Positions 1 through 9,444 of a stretch of 40,388 bases of DNA are shown one piece after another; within the stretch, counting starts at the first letter, position 1, and every line of letters begins with the position of its first letter. The stretch comes from Brevibacterium sp. p3-SID960 (GTDB lineage Bacteria > Actinomycetota > Actinomycetes > Actinomycetales > Brevibacteriaceae), in contig NZ_JALXKS010000031.1 in assembly GCF_025144725.1 (NCBI RefSeq), positions 1 through 40,388 of the forward strand. The letters are read 5' to 3'. Below the pieces are notes generated by a model that was given only the letters and a program-made list of their open reading frames with translations, searched no databases and was not told where the DNA came from. The position numbers and the translations under genes were made by a program.

Positions 1-16
1 CACTCATAGAGAAAGT

Positions 17-49
17 CGAGCCCGGGTTGAGCACTGCTCCCCGGGCTCG
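17..49. terminator. Terminator-like hairpin at window start
   Basis: A perfect 10-bp inverted repeat (CGAGCCCGGG at 17-26, CCCGGGCTCG at 40-49) encloses a 13-nt loop. A weak pyrimidine run follows and there is no clean T tract. It probably ends a gene lying left of the window; the strand is not certain. Confidence 0.45.
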
Positions 50-1851
<1,802 letters not shown>

Positions 1852-1865
1852 TGCTGCGCAGCGCG

Positions 1866-1897
1866 AAGCGCCGGTGCCCTGAGAGGCACCGGCGCTT
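1866..1897. terminator. Bidirectional terminator, gdhA / flavin reductase
   Basis: A perfect 13-bp stem (AAGCGCCGGTGCC at 1866-1878, its complement at 1885-1897) has a 6-nt loop (CTGAGA). It lies between two convergent stop codons, 15 nt after the gdhA stop and 9 nt beyond the stop of the opposing gene. The short A and T flanks suit termination in both directions. Confidence 0.8.
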
Positions 1898-1905
1898 TGT
1901 ACATC

Positions 1906-2448
1906 TCAGCGCCCGGTGACGGTCCCGTAGTCGTCCTGCCAGCGCGCCAGCGGCCGCACGCCGACCGTCTCAGCACAGCTGCGCGCCTCGCCGACGACGA
2001 GCGTGTGCGTGGCAATCTCCAGACGGTTGGTGATCCGGCAGTCGAACACCGCAGCAGCACCGGCGATGTAGGGCACACCGGAAGGAGCCGCATGCGTCGG
2101 CACCGTATCGAGCACCCCATACAGCGGCTGACCGGGCTCACCGAGCCACTGGGCGACATTCTTCTGCTCAGCTGCCAGCACGCTGATCGTCATCGCCTCA
2201 GCGATCTCCAGGGACTCCATCATCCGGGAACCCGAGTAGATGCTCACCGCCATCGTCGGCGGATCATAGGAGACATCGAGGAACGAATCGACGGTGACCG
2301 CATGCGGCTGCCGACCCCGCAGACACGCCACCACCGCCACCGGTCGGACCATCTGCCCGGCGACCTGCCGGTAGGTGCGGATGAGGTCCTCGTCAGCCGG
2401 CGCCTCGGGCGCGGGGAAGAACGAGAGGGGTGCGTCACTGTCGGCCAT
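1906..2448 (-). CDS. Flavin reductase-like FMN-binding protein
   Basis: A 180-residue protein of the flavin reductase-like (split-barrel, FMN-binding) family. Such proteins use NAD(P)H to reduce FMN, often for a partner monooxygenase. The family pattern is seen in RPVAVVACLRG, in the strand with VTVDSFLDVSYDPPTMAVSI (about residues 51-70), and in the later D-C-R-I-T-N segment typical of the barrel. No monooxygenase partner is nearby, so the physiological substrate is unknown. The ATG at 2448 lies 7 nt after a TAGACT box with no Shine-Dalgarno sequence, so it is probably leaderless. It shares a very short divergent promoter region with the DUF3039 gene. Confidence 0.85.
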   Translation of the reverse strand: MADSDAPLSFFPAPEAPADEDLIRTYRQVAGQMVRPVAVVACLRGRQPHAVTVDSFLDVSYDPPTMAVSIYSGSRMMESLEIAEAMTISVLAAEQKNVAQWLGEPGQPLYGVLDTVPTHAAPSGVPYIAGAAAVFDCRITNRLEIATHTLVVGEARSCAETVGVRPLARWQDDYGTVTGR

Positions 2449-2455
2449 GCCGATT

Positions 2456-2461
2456 AGTCTA
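2456..2461 (-). promoter_or_regulatory. -10 box for flavin reductase gene (leaderless)
   Basis: Read on the minus strand this is TAGACT, 7 nt before the ATG at 2448. Its -35 region (about 2479-2484) would overlap the -10 box of the divergent DUF3039 promoter. Confidence 0.6.
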
Positions 2462-2476
2462 GTCAGCGACCAGCGC

Positions 2477-2482
2477 TAGAAT
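2477..2482 (+). promoter_or_regulatory. -10 box for DUF3039 gene (leaderless)
   Basis: TAGAAT is followed by 7 nt and then the ATG at 2490. An earlier in-frame ATG at 2481 overlaps the box itself and cannot be the start if this promoter is right. A TTAGTC about 17 nt upstream (2454-2459) is a weak -35 candidate and overlaps the opposing -10 box. Confidence 0.65.
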
Positions 2483-2489
2483 GGTGGCT

Positions 2490-2750
2490 ATGTCCGACAC
2501 GATGCCCGCAACAGGTGGCGCCGCCACGATCGAGCGCCAGACACAGGACCAGCTTGCTGAGCCCGGCGATCACGAGCGGTTCTCGCACTACGCGCCGAAG
2601 GCCAAGATCATGGAATCCATGGTCACCGGCACTCCGCTGATCGCGCTGTGCGGAAAAGTGTGGATCCCCACCCGCGATCCTGAGCGCTTCCCGGTCTGCC
2701 CGAAGTGCAAGGAGATCTACGAATCGATGCCTGAAGGACCGCAGGAGTAA
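2490..2750 (+). CDS. DUF3039 family protein
   Basis: An 86-residue protein of the actinobacterial DUF3039 family, with no known function. The conserved core is HYAPKAKIMESMVTGTP, then LCGKVW, then VCPKCKEIYE. The CxxC pair, with the earlier Cys and His, suggests a small zinc-binding fold; that is inference. The stop codon TAA is directly followed by the ATG of the helicase gene, so the two are surely co-transcribed and translationally coupled. Pairing of DUF3039 with this helicase is usual in actinobacteria, which hints at a shared job in nucleic-acid metabolism. Confidence 0.88.
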   Translation: MSDTMPATGGAATIERQTQDQLAEPGDHERFSHYAPKAKIMESMVTGTPLIALCGKVWIPTRDPERFPVCPKCKEIYESMPEGPQE

Positions 2751-4550
2751 ATGTCGGGTCCGACACGGATCCCAGGAACTTCAGCAGCAGAACACCTCTC
2801 ACCAGCCTTTCCCGAACGTGCCGCGTGGGGAACGGCGGGCAAACTGCGTGCCTGGCAGGCCGAAGCCCTGGAACGCTACTTCGATACAGAGCCGCGCGAC
2901 TTCCTCACCGTCGCGACCCCGGGAGCCGGAAAGACGACCTTCGCCCTCCGACTGGCCGCCGAGCTGCTCGCCCAGCGCAAAGTCGACCGGATCACCGTCG
3001 TCGCCCCCACCGAGCACCTCAAGACCCAGTGGGCCGACGCCGCCTCGCGTGTCGGCATCCGCATCGACCCGAATTTCAAGAACTCGCAGGGCCGCCACGG
3101 CAAGGAATTCCACGGCGTGGCCGTCACCTACGCGCAGGTCGCGGCGAAACCGGTGCTGCACCACAACCGCACGGCGGCTGCCCGGACGCTCGTCATCCTC
3201 GATGAGATCCACCACGCCGGTGACGCCCTGTCCTGGGGCGATGCCGTGCGCGAGGCGTTCGGCCCGGCCCGGCGCAGGCTCGCCCTGACCGGCACGCCGT
3301 TCAGGTCCGATACCGCTGCGATCCCGTTCGTCGAATACGTCCCAGACGAGGAGGGCATCCGCACCTCGAAGGCCGACTACACCTACGGGTACGCGCAGGC
3401 GCTCAAGGACGGCGTCGTGCGTCCGGTCCTGTTCATGACCTACTCCGGTGAGATGCGCTGGCGCACCAAGGCCGGCGATGAGATGTCTGCCGTGCTTGGC
3501 GCTGAGGCGACGAAGGACATCCACGCCCAGGCCTGGCGCACCGCGCTCAACCCGAAGGGCGAGTGGGTTCCTGCCGTGCTCAAGGCCGCCGATCTGCGGC
3601 TGTCCGAGGTCCGCCGGAGCGTCCCCGACGCCGGCGGGCTCGTCATCGCCACCGACCAGGAGGTCGCCCGCGCCTATGCCAAGCAGCTGCGCGAGATCTG
3701 CGGCGAACCGGTCACCGTCGTCCTCTCCGATGAAGAGGGCGCTTCGAAGCGGATCGAGGAGTTCCAGAACTCCGAACGCCGGTGGATGGTCGCCGTGCGC
3801 ATGGTCTCTGAAGGCGTCGATGTCCCGCGCCTGGCCGTAGGCGTGTATGCGACCTCGTCGTCGACGCCGCTGTTCTTCGCCCAGGCGATCGGCCGCTTCG
3901 TGCGGGCCCGCCGCCGCGGTGAGACCGCCTCGATCTTCCTGCCCTCGGTGCCGATCCTGCTGGCTTTGGCCAATCAGCTCGAGCTCCAGCGCGACCACGC
4001 ACTCGACCGCCGGCCGGATCCCGGTGCCGAGGACGAGGTGGTGTTCGACGATGAGGCGCTCGCTGAGGCCAATGCCAGCGAATCTGCCTCCGATGATCTG
4101 CTCGGCTCCTATGAAGCCCTTGACTCGCAGGCCTCGTTCGACCGGGTGCTCTTCGACGGTGGTGAGTTCGGCTCCGGCGGCATGATCGGCTCTGAGGACG
4201 AACTCGACTTCATCGGCATCCCCGGTTTGCTCGAACCCGAACAGGTCACCGAACTGCTGCGCACCCGGCAAGCCGAGCAGACGAAGCGGCGCGCCCGCTC
4301 AGGGACGACGGACCAGACCGCGGTGCCGGCCGCGGAGCTGGCCGAGCACGATCACCGGCTGCTGAAGGAGGAACGCAGCAAGCTGCAGACGATGGTCGGC
4401 GCGTGGGCCAGGCGCACGGGCAAACCCCATGCCGCCATCCACGTCGACCTCCGCAAGGCCTGCGGGGGGCCGCCGGTCGCTGAGGCGAGCCGGAAGGAGA
4501 TCCAGGCCCGCATCACCAAGCTGCAGGCCTGGTTCGTCGGCCGCCGCTGA
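2751..4550 (+). CDS. DEAD/DEAH box (superfamily 2) helicase
   Basis: A 599-residue superfamily 2 helicase. Visible motifs are Walker A ATPGAGKT (55-62), DEIHH (motif II, 151-155), TGTPFRSD (motif III region, 180-187), EGVDVPR (motif V, about 354-360) and QAIGRFVRAR (motif VI, 378-387). About 200 residues follow the helicase core: an acidic linker (about 410-470) and a basic, Lys/Arg-rich end that could bind nucleic acid. It most resembles the restriction-type/XPB-like branch; the substrate is unknown. It begins immediately after the DUF3039 stop codon. Its last codons and stop lie inside a degenerate 16-bp tandem repeat. Confidence 0.9.
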   Translation: MSGPTRIPGTSAAEHLSPAFPERAAWGTAGKLRAWQAEALERYFDTEPRDFLTVATPGAGKTTFALRLAAELLAQRKVDRITVVAPTEHLKTQWADAASRVGIRIDPNFKNSQGRHGKEFHGVAVTYAQVAAKPVLHHNRTAAARTLVILDEIHHAGDALSWGDAVREAFGPARRRLALTGTPFRSDTAAIPFVEYVPDEEGIRTSKADYTYGYAQALKDGVVRPVLFMTYSGEMRWRTKAGDEMSAVLGAEATKDIHAQAWRTALNPKGEWVPAVLKAADLRLSEVRRSVPDAGGLVIATDQEVARAYAKQLREICGEPVTVVLSDEEGASKRIEEFQNSERRWMVAVRMVSEGVDVPRLAVGVYATSSSTPLFFAQAIGRFVRARRRGETASIFLPSVPILLALANQLELQRDHALDRRPDPGAEDEVVFDDEALAEANASESASDDLLGSYEALDSQASFDRVLFDGGEFGSGGMIGSEDELDFIGIPGLLEPEQVTELLRTRQAEQTKRRARSGTTDQTAVPAAELAEHDHRLLKEERSKLQTMVGAWARRTGKPHAAIHVDLRKACGGPPVAEASRKEIQARITKLQAWFVGRR

Positions 4551-4602
4551 AACGGGCCGCCGCTGAGTCGGGCCGGCGCTGAGTCGGGCCGCTGCTGCGC
4601 GG
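4539..4602. repeat. Degenerate 16-bp tandem repeat over helicase stop
   Basis: Four head-to-tail 16-bp units start at 4539, 4555, 4571 and 4587. Units two and three differ at one position (GGCCGCCGCTGAGTCG against GGCCGGCGCTGAGTCG), unit one differs at two, and unit four is diverged. The first unit contains the TGA stop of the helicase gene. Confidence 0.75.
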
Positions 4603-4620
4603 CCAGGGGCAGCGCAGCAG
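4592..4620. terminator. Hairpin between convergent helicase and pncB
   Basis: A 9-bp perfect stem (CTGCTGCGC at 4592-4600, GCGCAGCAG at 4612-4620) has an 11-nt loop. No T tract is present. Its place between convergent genes suggests a shared terminator. Confidence 0.5.
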
Positions 4621-4634
4621 ACCGGTACCTCGTC

Positions 4635-5984
4635 TCAGGCGCTGTAGAAGACAGTCGGGATCGCCGGCTCGCCGGCCTGCAGCCGGTGCGCGGTGCGCGG
4701 CAGCTCAGCCATCGAGGCGGCGTGACGCTCACGGGCACGCTGCACCCCCTCGGGGCCGGTGTAGGAATGGTCGATCTCTCCATCGGTGACCAGCGGCACC
4801 TGCAGCGGGCGGGCCTGAAGATCATCGGGCAGCTCCAGGCGCGGGATGCCGATGGCCTCCTCGACAGCGATCGTGCCATCGATGATCCGCGCGGCCTCCT
4901 TCATCCCACCGGTCGAGGATTTGCCGGTCGCCTTCTTCTGCACCGACACCCACTCACCGGCGTCATCGCTGTGGGCGACGAGCTTGTACACCAGGCTTGC
5001 CGTCGGGGCGCCGGAGCCGGTGACGACCCGGGTGCCGACACCATAGGCGTCGACCGGGGCGGCGGCCAGGCCGGCGATCGCATACTCATCGAGATCGCTC
5101 GTCACGGTGATGCGGGTGTTGATCGCACCGAGGGCGTCGAGCTTCTCGCGCACCTCGGCGGCCTGGATGCCGAGGTCACCGGAGTCGAGCCGGACTCCGC
5201 CGAGTTCGGTGCCGGCGACCTCGATGGCGGTCGTGAGCGCCTCGTCGACGTCATAGGTGTCGAGCAGCAGGATCGTGTCTGAGCCCAGCGACCGCACCTG
5301 GGCTTCGAAGGCCTCGCGCTCGGAGTCGTGGATGAGGGTGAAGGAGTGCGCGGCGGTGCCGACCGTCGTCAGCCCGTAGCGGCGCCCGGCCTCCAGGTTC
5401 GATGTCGAGGCGAAGCCTGCGACCACGGTCGCCCGCGCCGCGGCGACGGCCGACTGCTCGTGTGTGCGCCGTGAGCCCATGTCGACACATGGCCGGGAGC
5501 CGGCGACCCGGCTCATCCGGGAGGCTGCCGAGGCGACTGCGGAATCGTAGTTGAGAGCCGAGAGGATCATCGTCTCCAGCACCACCGCCTCGGCGAAGGT
5601 CGCCTCGACGCTCAACAGCGGCGAACCGGGGAAGTACACCTCGCCCTCGGCATAGCCGCGGATGTCGCCGGAGAACCGGAAATCAGCCAGCCAGTCCAGG
5701 GTCATCGAGTCGACCACCTTCGTCGATTCGAGGAACGTGAGCTCCTCGGACGTGAACGTGAAGTCGGCGAGCATCTCCAAGATCCGGCCGGTGCCGGCGA
5801 CGATGCCGTAGCGGCGGCCGGCCGGCAGCCGGCGTCCGAAGGCTTCGAAGATGCTGCGGCGCTCAGCACGGCCCGAATCGAGCGTGGCCTGCAGCATGGT
5901 GAGTTCATAATGGTCGGTCAGCAGGGCTGTCGACGGGCGGAATGGGGCAGAACCCCGCGGAGAAGCCGGTGTGAGATCACTCAT
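4635..5984 (-). CDS. pncB: Nicotinate phosphoribosyltransferase
   Basis: A 449-residue enzyme of NAD salvage that joins nicotinate and PRPP to give nicotinate mononucleotide, using ATP. Family marks are the N-terminal TDHYELTMLQATL (23-35), DMGSRRTHEQSA (168-179), the active-site region VGTAAHSF with His213, and the later LDSGDLG and GVGTRVVTGSGAP phosphate-binding segments. The frame stays open upstream to 6167, but the extra residues look non-coding and overlap clpS. The ATG at 5984 is 7 nt behind TATCAT, so I chose it as a leaderless start. Divergent from clpS, a neighbour often seen in actinobacteria. Confidence 0.94.
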   Translation of the reverse strand: MSDLTPASPRGSAPFRPSTALLTDHYELTMLQATLDSGRAERRSIFEAFGRRLPAGRRYGIVAGTGRILEMLADFTFTSEELTFLESTKVVDSMTLDWLADFRFSGDIRGYAEGEVYFPGSPLLSVEATFAEAVVLETMILSALNYDSAVASAASRMSRVAGSRPCVDMGSRRTHEQSAVAAARATVVAGFASTSNLEAGRRYGLTTVGTAAHSFTLIHDSEREAFEAQVRSLGSDTILLLDTYDVDEALTTAIEVAGTELGGVRLDSGDLGIQAAEVREKLDALGAINTRITVTSDLDEYAIAGLAAAPVDAYGVGTRVVTGSGAPTASLVYKLVAHSDDAGEWVSVQKKATGKSSTGGMKEAARIIDGTIAVEEAIGIPRLELPDDLQARPLQVPLVTDGEIDHSYTGPEGVQRARERHAASMAELPRTAHRLQAGEPAIPTVFYSA

Positions 5985-5991
5985 AGGAACG

Positions 5992-5997
5992 ATGATA
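5992..5997 (-). promoter_or_regulatory. -10 box for pncB (leaderless)
   Basis: TATCAT on the minus strand, 7 nt before the ATG at 5984. No Shine-Dalgarno sequence precedes the start. Confidence 0.6.
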
Positions 5998-6035
5998 GGC
6001 CACTGCAGGATTACTGGGTGAACCATGAATTCGCC

Positions 6036-6041
6036 TACAGT
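6036..6041 (+). promoter_or_regulatory. -10 box for clpS (leaderless)
   Basis: TACAGT, then 7 nt, then GTG (6049) directly followed by ATG (6052). A leaderless transcript would begin at the GTG. Confidence 0.6.
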
Positions 6042-6048
6042 GAAAGGC

Positions 6049-6369
6049 GTGATGTCAACCGGCGACTCATCCCAAGCGGTGATCGATCCCCAGGCTGAGA
6101 CTCTGCATGAGGCTCGGCCGGATTCGCCGTGGGCATGCATCGTCATGAACGACCCGGTCAACCTCATGAGCTACGTGACATACGTCTTCCAGAGCTACTT
6201 CGGCTACTCGCGTGCGAAGTCCGAGAAGCTCATGCTCGAAGTCCACGAACTCGGCCGCAGCGTTGTGGCTACCGGCAGCCGCGAGCAGATGGAGCGCGAC
6301 ACCGCCGCCATGCACGGTTTCGGCCTGTGGGCGACCTGCCGGCCCGCCCCGACCAGTGGCGAGGTGTGA
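6049..6369 (+). CDS. clpS: ClpS protease adaptor
   Basis: A 106-residue adaptor that delivers N-degron substrates to a ClpA/ClpC-type unfoldase. The ClpS core runs from [17 protein letters not shown] (residues about 25-41) through the helix with [15 protein letters not shown] to the C-terminal [14 protein letters not shown]. The N-D-P-V-N-L segment forms part of the N-degron pocket in known ClpS proteins. The start is chosen at GTG 6049 from the promoter spacing; ATG 6052 would remove one residue. It is the first gene of a five-gene plus-strand run (clpS, DUF2017, MBL hydrolase, rph, rdgB). Confidence 0.94.
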   Translation: MMSTGDSSQAVIDPQAETLHEARPDSPWACIVMNDPVNLMSYVTYVFQSYFGYSRAKSEKLMLEVHELGRSVVATGSREQMERDTAAMHGFGLWATCRPAPTSGEV

Positions 6370-6385
6370 GCCCGGAGGGCCGCTG

Positions 6386-7093
6386 ATGAAGATCCACTCG
6401 ACTGCGCGCGCCTTCGCCGTGCTCGACCTGGAACCCGGCGAGAAGCACATCTTCCGCTCCCTGCTCTCCGACGTCGCCGTCATGCTCGGCGGCGAGGACG
6501 AACTCGATGCGCCCTCCGGTGAACCGGATGACTCCGCGCCCGAGGCGGGTGAACCGGATGACTCCGCGCCCGAGGTGGGTGAACCGGATGACTCAGCGCC
6601 CGAGGCGGGGGAGACCGGCGAGCAGGAAGTCACCGCCGATGACCTCGCCCGGCTGGTCGGCATCTCGAGCGCCGAACGGCCCGAGGATCCGGCCGTGCTG
6701 CGGCTGCTGCCCGACGTCGACGGCGATGATGCCAAACGATCTGCGGAGTTCCGCCGGCTGACCGAACACGACCTGCGCGAATCGAAGCTCGCCAACATCC
6801 GCATCGCCCTGTACGACCTGTCGCTGACCGGCCGGATCGAACTCGACGAAGCACACACCAGAGCCTGGTCGATGGCGCTCAACGACGTCAGGCTCGTGCT
6901 CGCCACCCGGATGAGCATGGCCAGCGAATCCGATGTCGAAGACCTCTATGCCCGCGAGGCCGCCGATGAGCTCGATGACCAGCAGGCCACGATGCTCACC
7001 GTCTACGACTTCCTCACCTGGGCGCAGGAACGCCTGACGACGATCCTGCTCTCGGGCCTCGGCACCGGCGCAGAGGACGAGGAGGACGCCTGA
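6386..7093 (+). CDS. DUF2017 family protein with repeat insert
   Basis: A 235-residue DUF2017 protein, function unknown, almost always found right after clpS in actinobacteria. The start ATG follows a GGAGG (6374-6378) at good spacing, 16 nt after the clpS stop. The conserved parts are the N-terminal AVLDLEPGEKHIFRSLLSDV and the C-terminal helical half (MALNDVRLVLATRM, then TVYDFLTWAQERL). Between them (residues about 45-74) lies an acidic linker made of three copies of a 10-residue unit, GEPDDSAPEA/V. The protein is probably soluble. A role with ClpS in proteolysis is guilt by association only. Confidence 0.88.
   Translation: MKIHSTARAFAVLDLEPGEKHIFRSLLSDVAVMLGGEDELDAPSGEPDDSAPEAGEPDDSAPEVGEPDDSAPEAGETGEQEVTADDLARLVGISSAERPEDPAVLRLLPDVDGDDAKRSAEFRRLTEHDLRESKLANIRIALYDLSLTGRIELDEAHTRAWSMALNDVRLVLATRMSMASESDVEDLYAREAADELDDQQATMLTVYDFLTWAQERLTTILLSGLGTGAEDEEDA
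6518..6607 (+). repeat. Three 30-bp in-frame tandem repeats in DUF2017 gene
   Basis: Three copies start at 6518, 6548 and 6578, differing by single bases. Each encodes GEPDDSAPE plus A or V. The unit length is a multiple of three, so copy-number change would keep the frame. Confidence 0.9.
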
Positions 7094-7112
7094 TGGAGAA
7101 GGAACAACAGGC

Positions 7113-7946
7113 ATGATGCGACTGACCGCAATCGGCACCTCGGGCTCCTTTGCCGGGCCCGCCTCGGCTGCCAGCTGCTACCTGCTGGAGGCAGCCGTCG
7201 ACCACCGGGAGTACCGGGTCGTCATCGACCTGGGATCCGGGGCGCTCGGCGCGTTGCAGAACTACGTCGACCCCAGCAGCCTCGATGCCGTCGTGCTGTC
7301 CCACCTGCACCCGGACCACTGCCTCGATGTCACCGGCCTGTACGTCTACCGCAGTTACGACCCGAAGTACTTCAACTGCGGCGACGCCCACACCGACACC
7401 GGCGCGATCCGGGCCTCCCTGCCCGTCTGGGGACCGGCCGGCACAGACGAGCGGCTCGCTGCGGCCTACCACACCGAGCCGGGACTGAGCCCGGTGGCAG
7501 GGCAGTCGCACCCGACCGACCTGTCAACGATCTTCGCCTTCCACGACCTGACCCCCGGCGCTGCGTTCACGATCGGGCCGCTGACGATCACCGCGTTCCT
7601 CGTCGAGCACCCCGTCGAGGCCTATGCGCTGCGGATCGAAGACCAGGCCGGTCACGTCATCACCTACTCCGGTGACTCCGATGAGTGCGACAGTCTCGTC
7701 GAAGCCGCCCGCGGTGCCGACGTGTTCGTCTGCGAAGCCGCGTTCCAGGAGGACCGCGACGCCGCCCGCGGCATCCACCTCACCGGCCTGCGCGCCGGCC
7801 GGGTCGCCGATGCCGCCGAGGCGAAGAACCTCGTGCTCACCCACATCCCGCCGTGGACCGATGCCTGCATGGTCCGCGCCGAAGCCGCCGCCGAATTCTC
7901 CGGGCCGATCGAACTCGCCCGACCCGGCAACACCTGGCAGCTGTAG
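7113..7946 (+). CDS. MBL-fold metallo-hydrolase
   Basis: A 277-residue metallo-beta-lactamase-fold hydrolase. The metal site motif HLHPDH is at residues 64-69, followed by a His in [15 protein letters not shown], Asp in YSGDSDEC and a last His in LTHIPPW. This layout matches the RNase Z / cyclic-phosphodiesterase-like branch. In actinobacteria this gene often sits directly before rph, so a part in RNA or nucleotide metabolism is plausible but unproven. A purine-rich GGAGAAGG (7095-7102) precedes the double ATG at 7113. The gap to the DUF2017 gene is only 19 nt, so they are co-transcribed. Confidence 0.88.
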   Translation: MMRLTAIGTSGSFAGPASAASCYLLEAAVDHREYRVVIDLGSGALGALQNYVDPSSLDAVVLSHLHPDHCLDVTGLYVYRSYDPKYFNCGDAHTDTGAIRASLPVWGPAGTDERLAAAYHTEPGLSPVAGQSHPTDLSTIFAFHDLTPGAAFTIGPLTITAFLVEHPVEAYALRIEDQAGHVITYSGDSDECDSLVEAARGADVFVCEAAFQEDRDAARGIHLTGLRAGRVADAAEAKNLVLTHIPPWTDACMVRAEAAAEFSGPIELARPGNTWQL

Positions 7947-7958
7947 CCTGAAGACACA

Positions 7959-7984
7959 CGGCCGCCCTGCCGAAGCGGCGGCCG
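7959..7984 (+). other. Hairpin between MBL gene and rph
   Basis: An 8-bp perfect stem (CGGCCGCC at 7959-7966, GGCGGCCG at 7977-7984) has a 10-nt loop and no T tract. It may be an RNA-processing or mRNA-stability hairpin within the operon rather than a true terminator. Confidence 0.35.
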
Positions 7985-8013
7985 CCCCGAACCGCCTCGC
8001 ACAAGGAGATCCC

Positions 8014-8748
8014 ATGACCCGTCCTGACGGCCGCGCCCATGACGAGCTGCGCGAGGTGCGCATCACCCGCGACTGGCTCACCCATGCCGAGGGCAGCGTG
8101 CTCATCGAGTTCGGCGACACCCGCGTGCTGTGCGCGGCCTCCCTGACCGAGGGCGTGCCCCGCTGGCTCAAGGGCTCCGGCCGCGGCTGGGTCACCGGCG
8201 AATACGCGATGCTGCCCCGGGCCACCCACGACCGCAGCCCGCGCGAATCCGTCAAGGGCAAGATCGGCGGACGCACCCACGAGATCTCCCGCCTCATCGG
8301 CCGCGCCCTGCGCGCGGTTGTCGATATGGACAAACTGGGGGAGAACACCATCCAGCTCGACTGCGACGTCCTCCAAGCAGACGGCGGCACCCGCACCGCA
8401 GCCATCACCGGCGCCTACGTCGCACTGGCCGATGCGATCGACACCGGACGCTCCCGCGGCTGGATCCCGGCCGCTGCCGAACCGCTGACCGACTCGATCG
8501 CGGCGATCAGCGTCGGCATCGTCGACGGAAAGCCGGCGCTCGACCTGCCGTATGTCGAGGACTCAGCAGCAGACACCGATATGAACGTCGTCATGACCGG
8601 CTCCGGCCGGTTCGTCGAGATCCAGGGCACGGCCGAACAGCAGGCCTTCGACCGCACCGAACTCGACACCCTGCTGAGCCTGGCAGAGACCGGCTGCGCG
8701 AAGCTGACCGAGCTGCAGCGCGAAGCCCTCGCACGCCCGCGCAGCTGA
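8014..8748 (+). CDS. rph: Ribonuclease PH
   Basis: A 244-residue phosphorolytic 3'-5' exoribonuclease that trims tRNA 3' ends. The start [13 protein letters not shown] and the segments [40 protein letters not shown] and [20 protein letters not shown] are all typical of RNase PH. Length matches the family (about 240). The frame is open further upstream, but an AAGGAG (8003-8008) at 5 nt spacing fixes the ATG at 8014. It lies between the MBL hydrolase and rdgB in a conserved run. Confidence 0.96.
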   Translation: MTRPDGRAHDELREVRITRDWLTHAEGSVLIEFGDTRVLCAASLTEGVPRWLKGSGRGWVTGEYAMLPRATHDRSPRESVKGKIGGRTHEISRLIGRALRAVVDMDKLGENTIQLDCDVLQADGGTRTAAITGAYVALADAIDTGRSRGWIPAAAEPLTDSIAAISVGIVDGKPALDLPYVEDSAADTDMNVVMTGSGRFVEIQGTAEQQAFDRTELDTLLSLAETGCAKLTELQREALARPRS

Positions 8749-8767
8749 CAGCCGCTGCTGACCGACT

Positions 8768-8791
8768 GATCGGTCGGCCGGCCGACCGATC
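8768..8791. repeat. Perfect 24-bp palindrome between rph and rdgB
   Basis: Two 12-bp arms, GATCGGTCGGCC (8768-8779) and its exact complement (8780-8791), meet with no spacer. Further GATCGA and GACCGAC-like half copies flank it. It lies 20 nt after the rph stop and 29 nt before rdgB. A zero-spacer palindrome makes a poor hairpin loop and could be a dimeric protein site. Confidence 0.8.
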
Positions 8792-8820
8792 GATCGACCC
8801 ACTGACCGACAGGAGCGAGC

Positions 8821-9444
8821 ATGTTCGAGCGAATCGTCATCGCCACCGGCAATGAGGGCAAGCGGAAGGAACTCGAAGAGATCCTGCGTGACGTCCTCGA
8901 TCGGCCGGTCACCGTGCTCACCGCCGCTGACGTCGACCTGCCCAAGGTCGTCGAGGACGGGGTGACCTTCGCCGCCAACGCCGAGCTCAAGGCCCGCTCG
9001 GCAGCTGAGTACACCGGGCTGCCGGCGATCGCCGATGACTCCGGGCTGGCCGTCAACGTGCTCGGGGGCGCGCCGGGGATTTTCTCAGCCCGCTGGTCCG
9101 GCCGGCACGGCGACGACGTCGCCAACTACGAGCTGCTGCTCGCCCAGCTGGCCGATGTGCCCGATGAGCACCGGCAGGCCGCATTCTGCTGTGCCGCCGT
9201 GTTCATCGACCCGACCGAAGGTCCCGCGCCCGAGGCCGTGGTCGCCGAGGGCCGGATGACCGGGCGGCTCGGCCGGGAGCCGATCGGTGAGCAGGGCTTC
9301 GGCTACGACCCGATCTTCTACCCCGACGGTCACGACATCACCGCAGCCCAGCTCAGCGCAGGTGAGAAGAACGCGATCTCCCACCGGGGCAAGGCGCTGC
9401 GCAGCCTGGCTCAGCTGCTCGCCGCACGGTCTGACGGCAGCTGA
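8821..9444 (+). CDS. rdgB: dITP/XTP pyrophosphatase (RdgB/HAM1)
   Basis: A 207-residue non-canonical purine NTP pyrophosphatase that removes ITP, dITP and XTP from the pool. Family marks are ATGNEGKRKELEEIL near the N-terminus, ADDSGLAVNVLGGAPGIFSARW (about residues 71-92), EQGFGYDPIFYPDG and the C-terminal SHRGKAL. A purine-rich AGGAGCGAGC ends at the ATG. The 3' end overlaps the convergent CPBP gene by 34 bp (9411-9444). Confidence 0.95.
   Translation: MFERIVIATGNEGKRKELEEILRDVLDRPVTVLTAADVDLPKVVEDGVTFAANAELKARSAAEYTGLPAIADDSGLAVNVLGGAPGIFSARWSGRHGDDVANYELLLAQLADVPDEHRQAAFCCAAVFIDPTEGPAPEAVVAEGRMTGRLGREPIGEQGFGYDPIFYPDGHDITAAQLSAGEKNAISHRGKALRSLAQLLAARSDGS

Noticed and set aside
2799..4271. 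490-codon open frame antisense to the helicase
   Set aside because: Composition shadow; translation is low-complexity, and the sense strand has full helicase motifs.
7093..7116. Seven-codon ORF (MEKEQQA) between the DUF2017 and MBL genes
   Set aside because: It overlaps the Shine-Dalgarno region of the MBL gene; more likely chance than a leader peptide.
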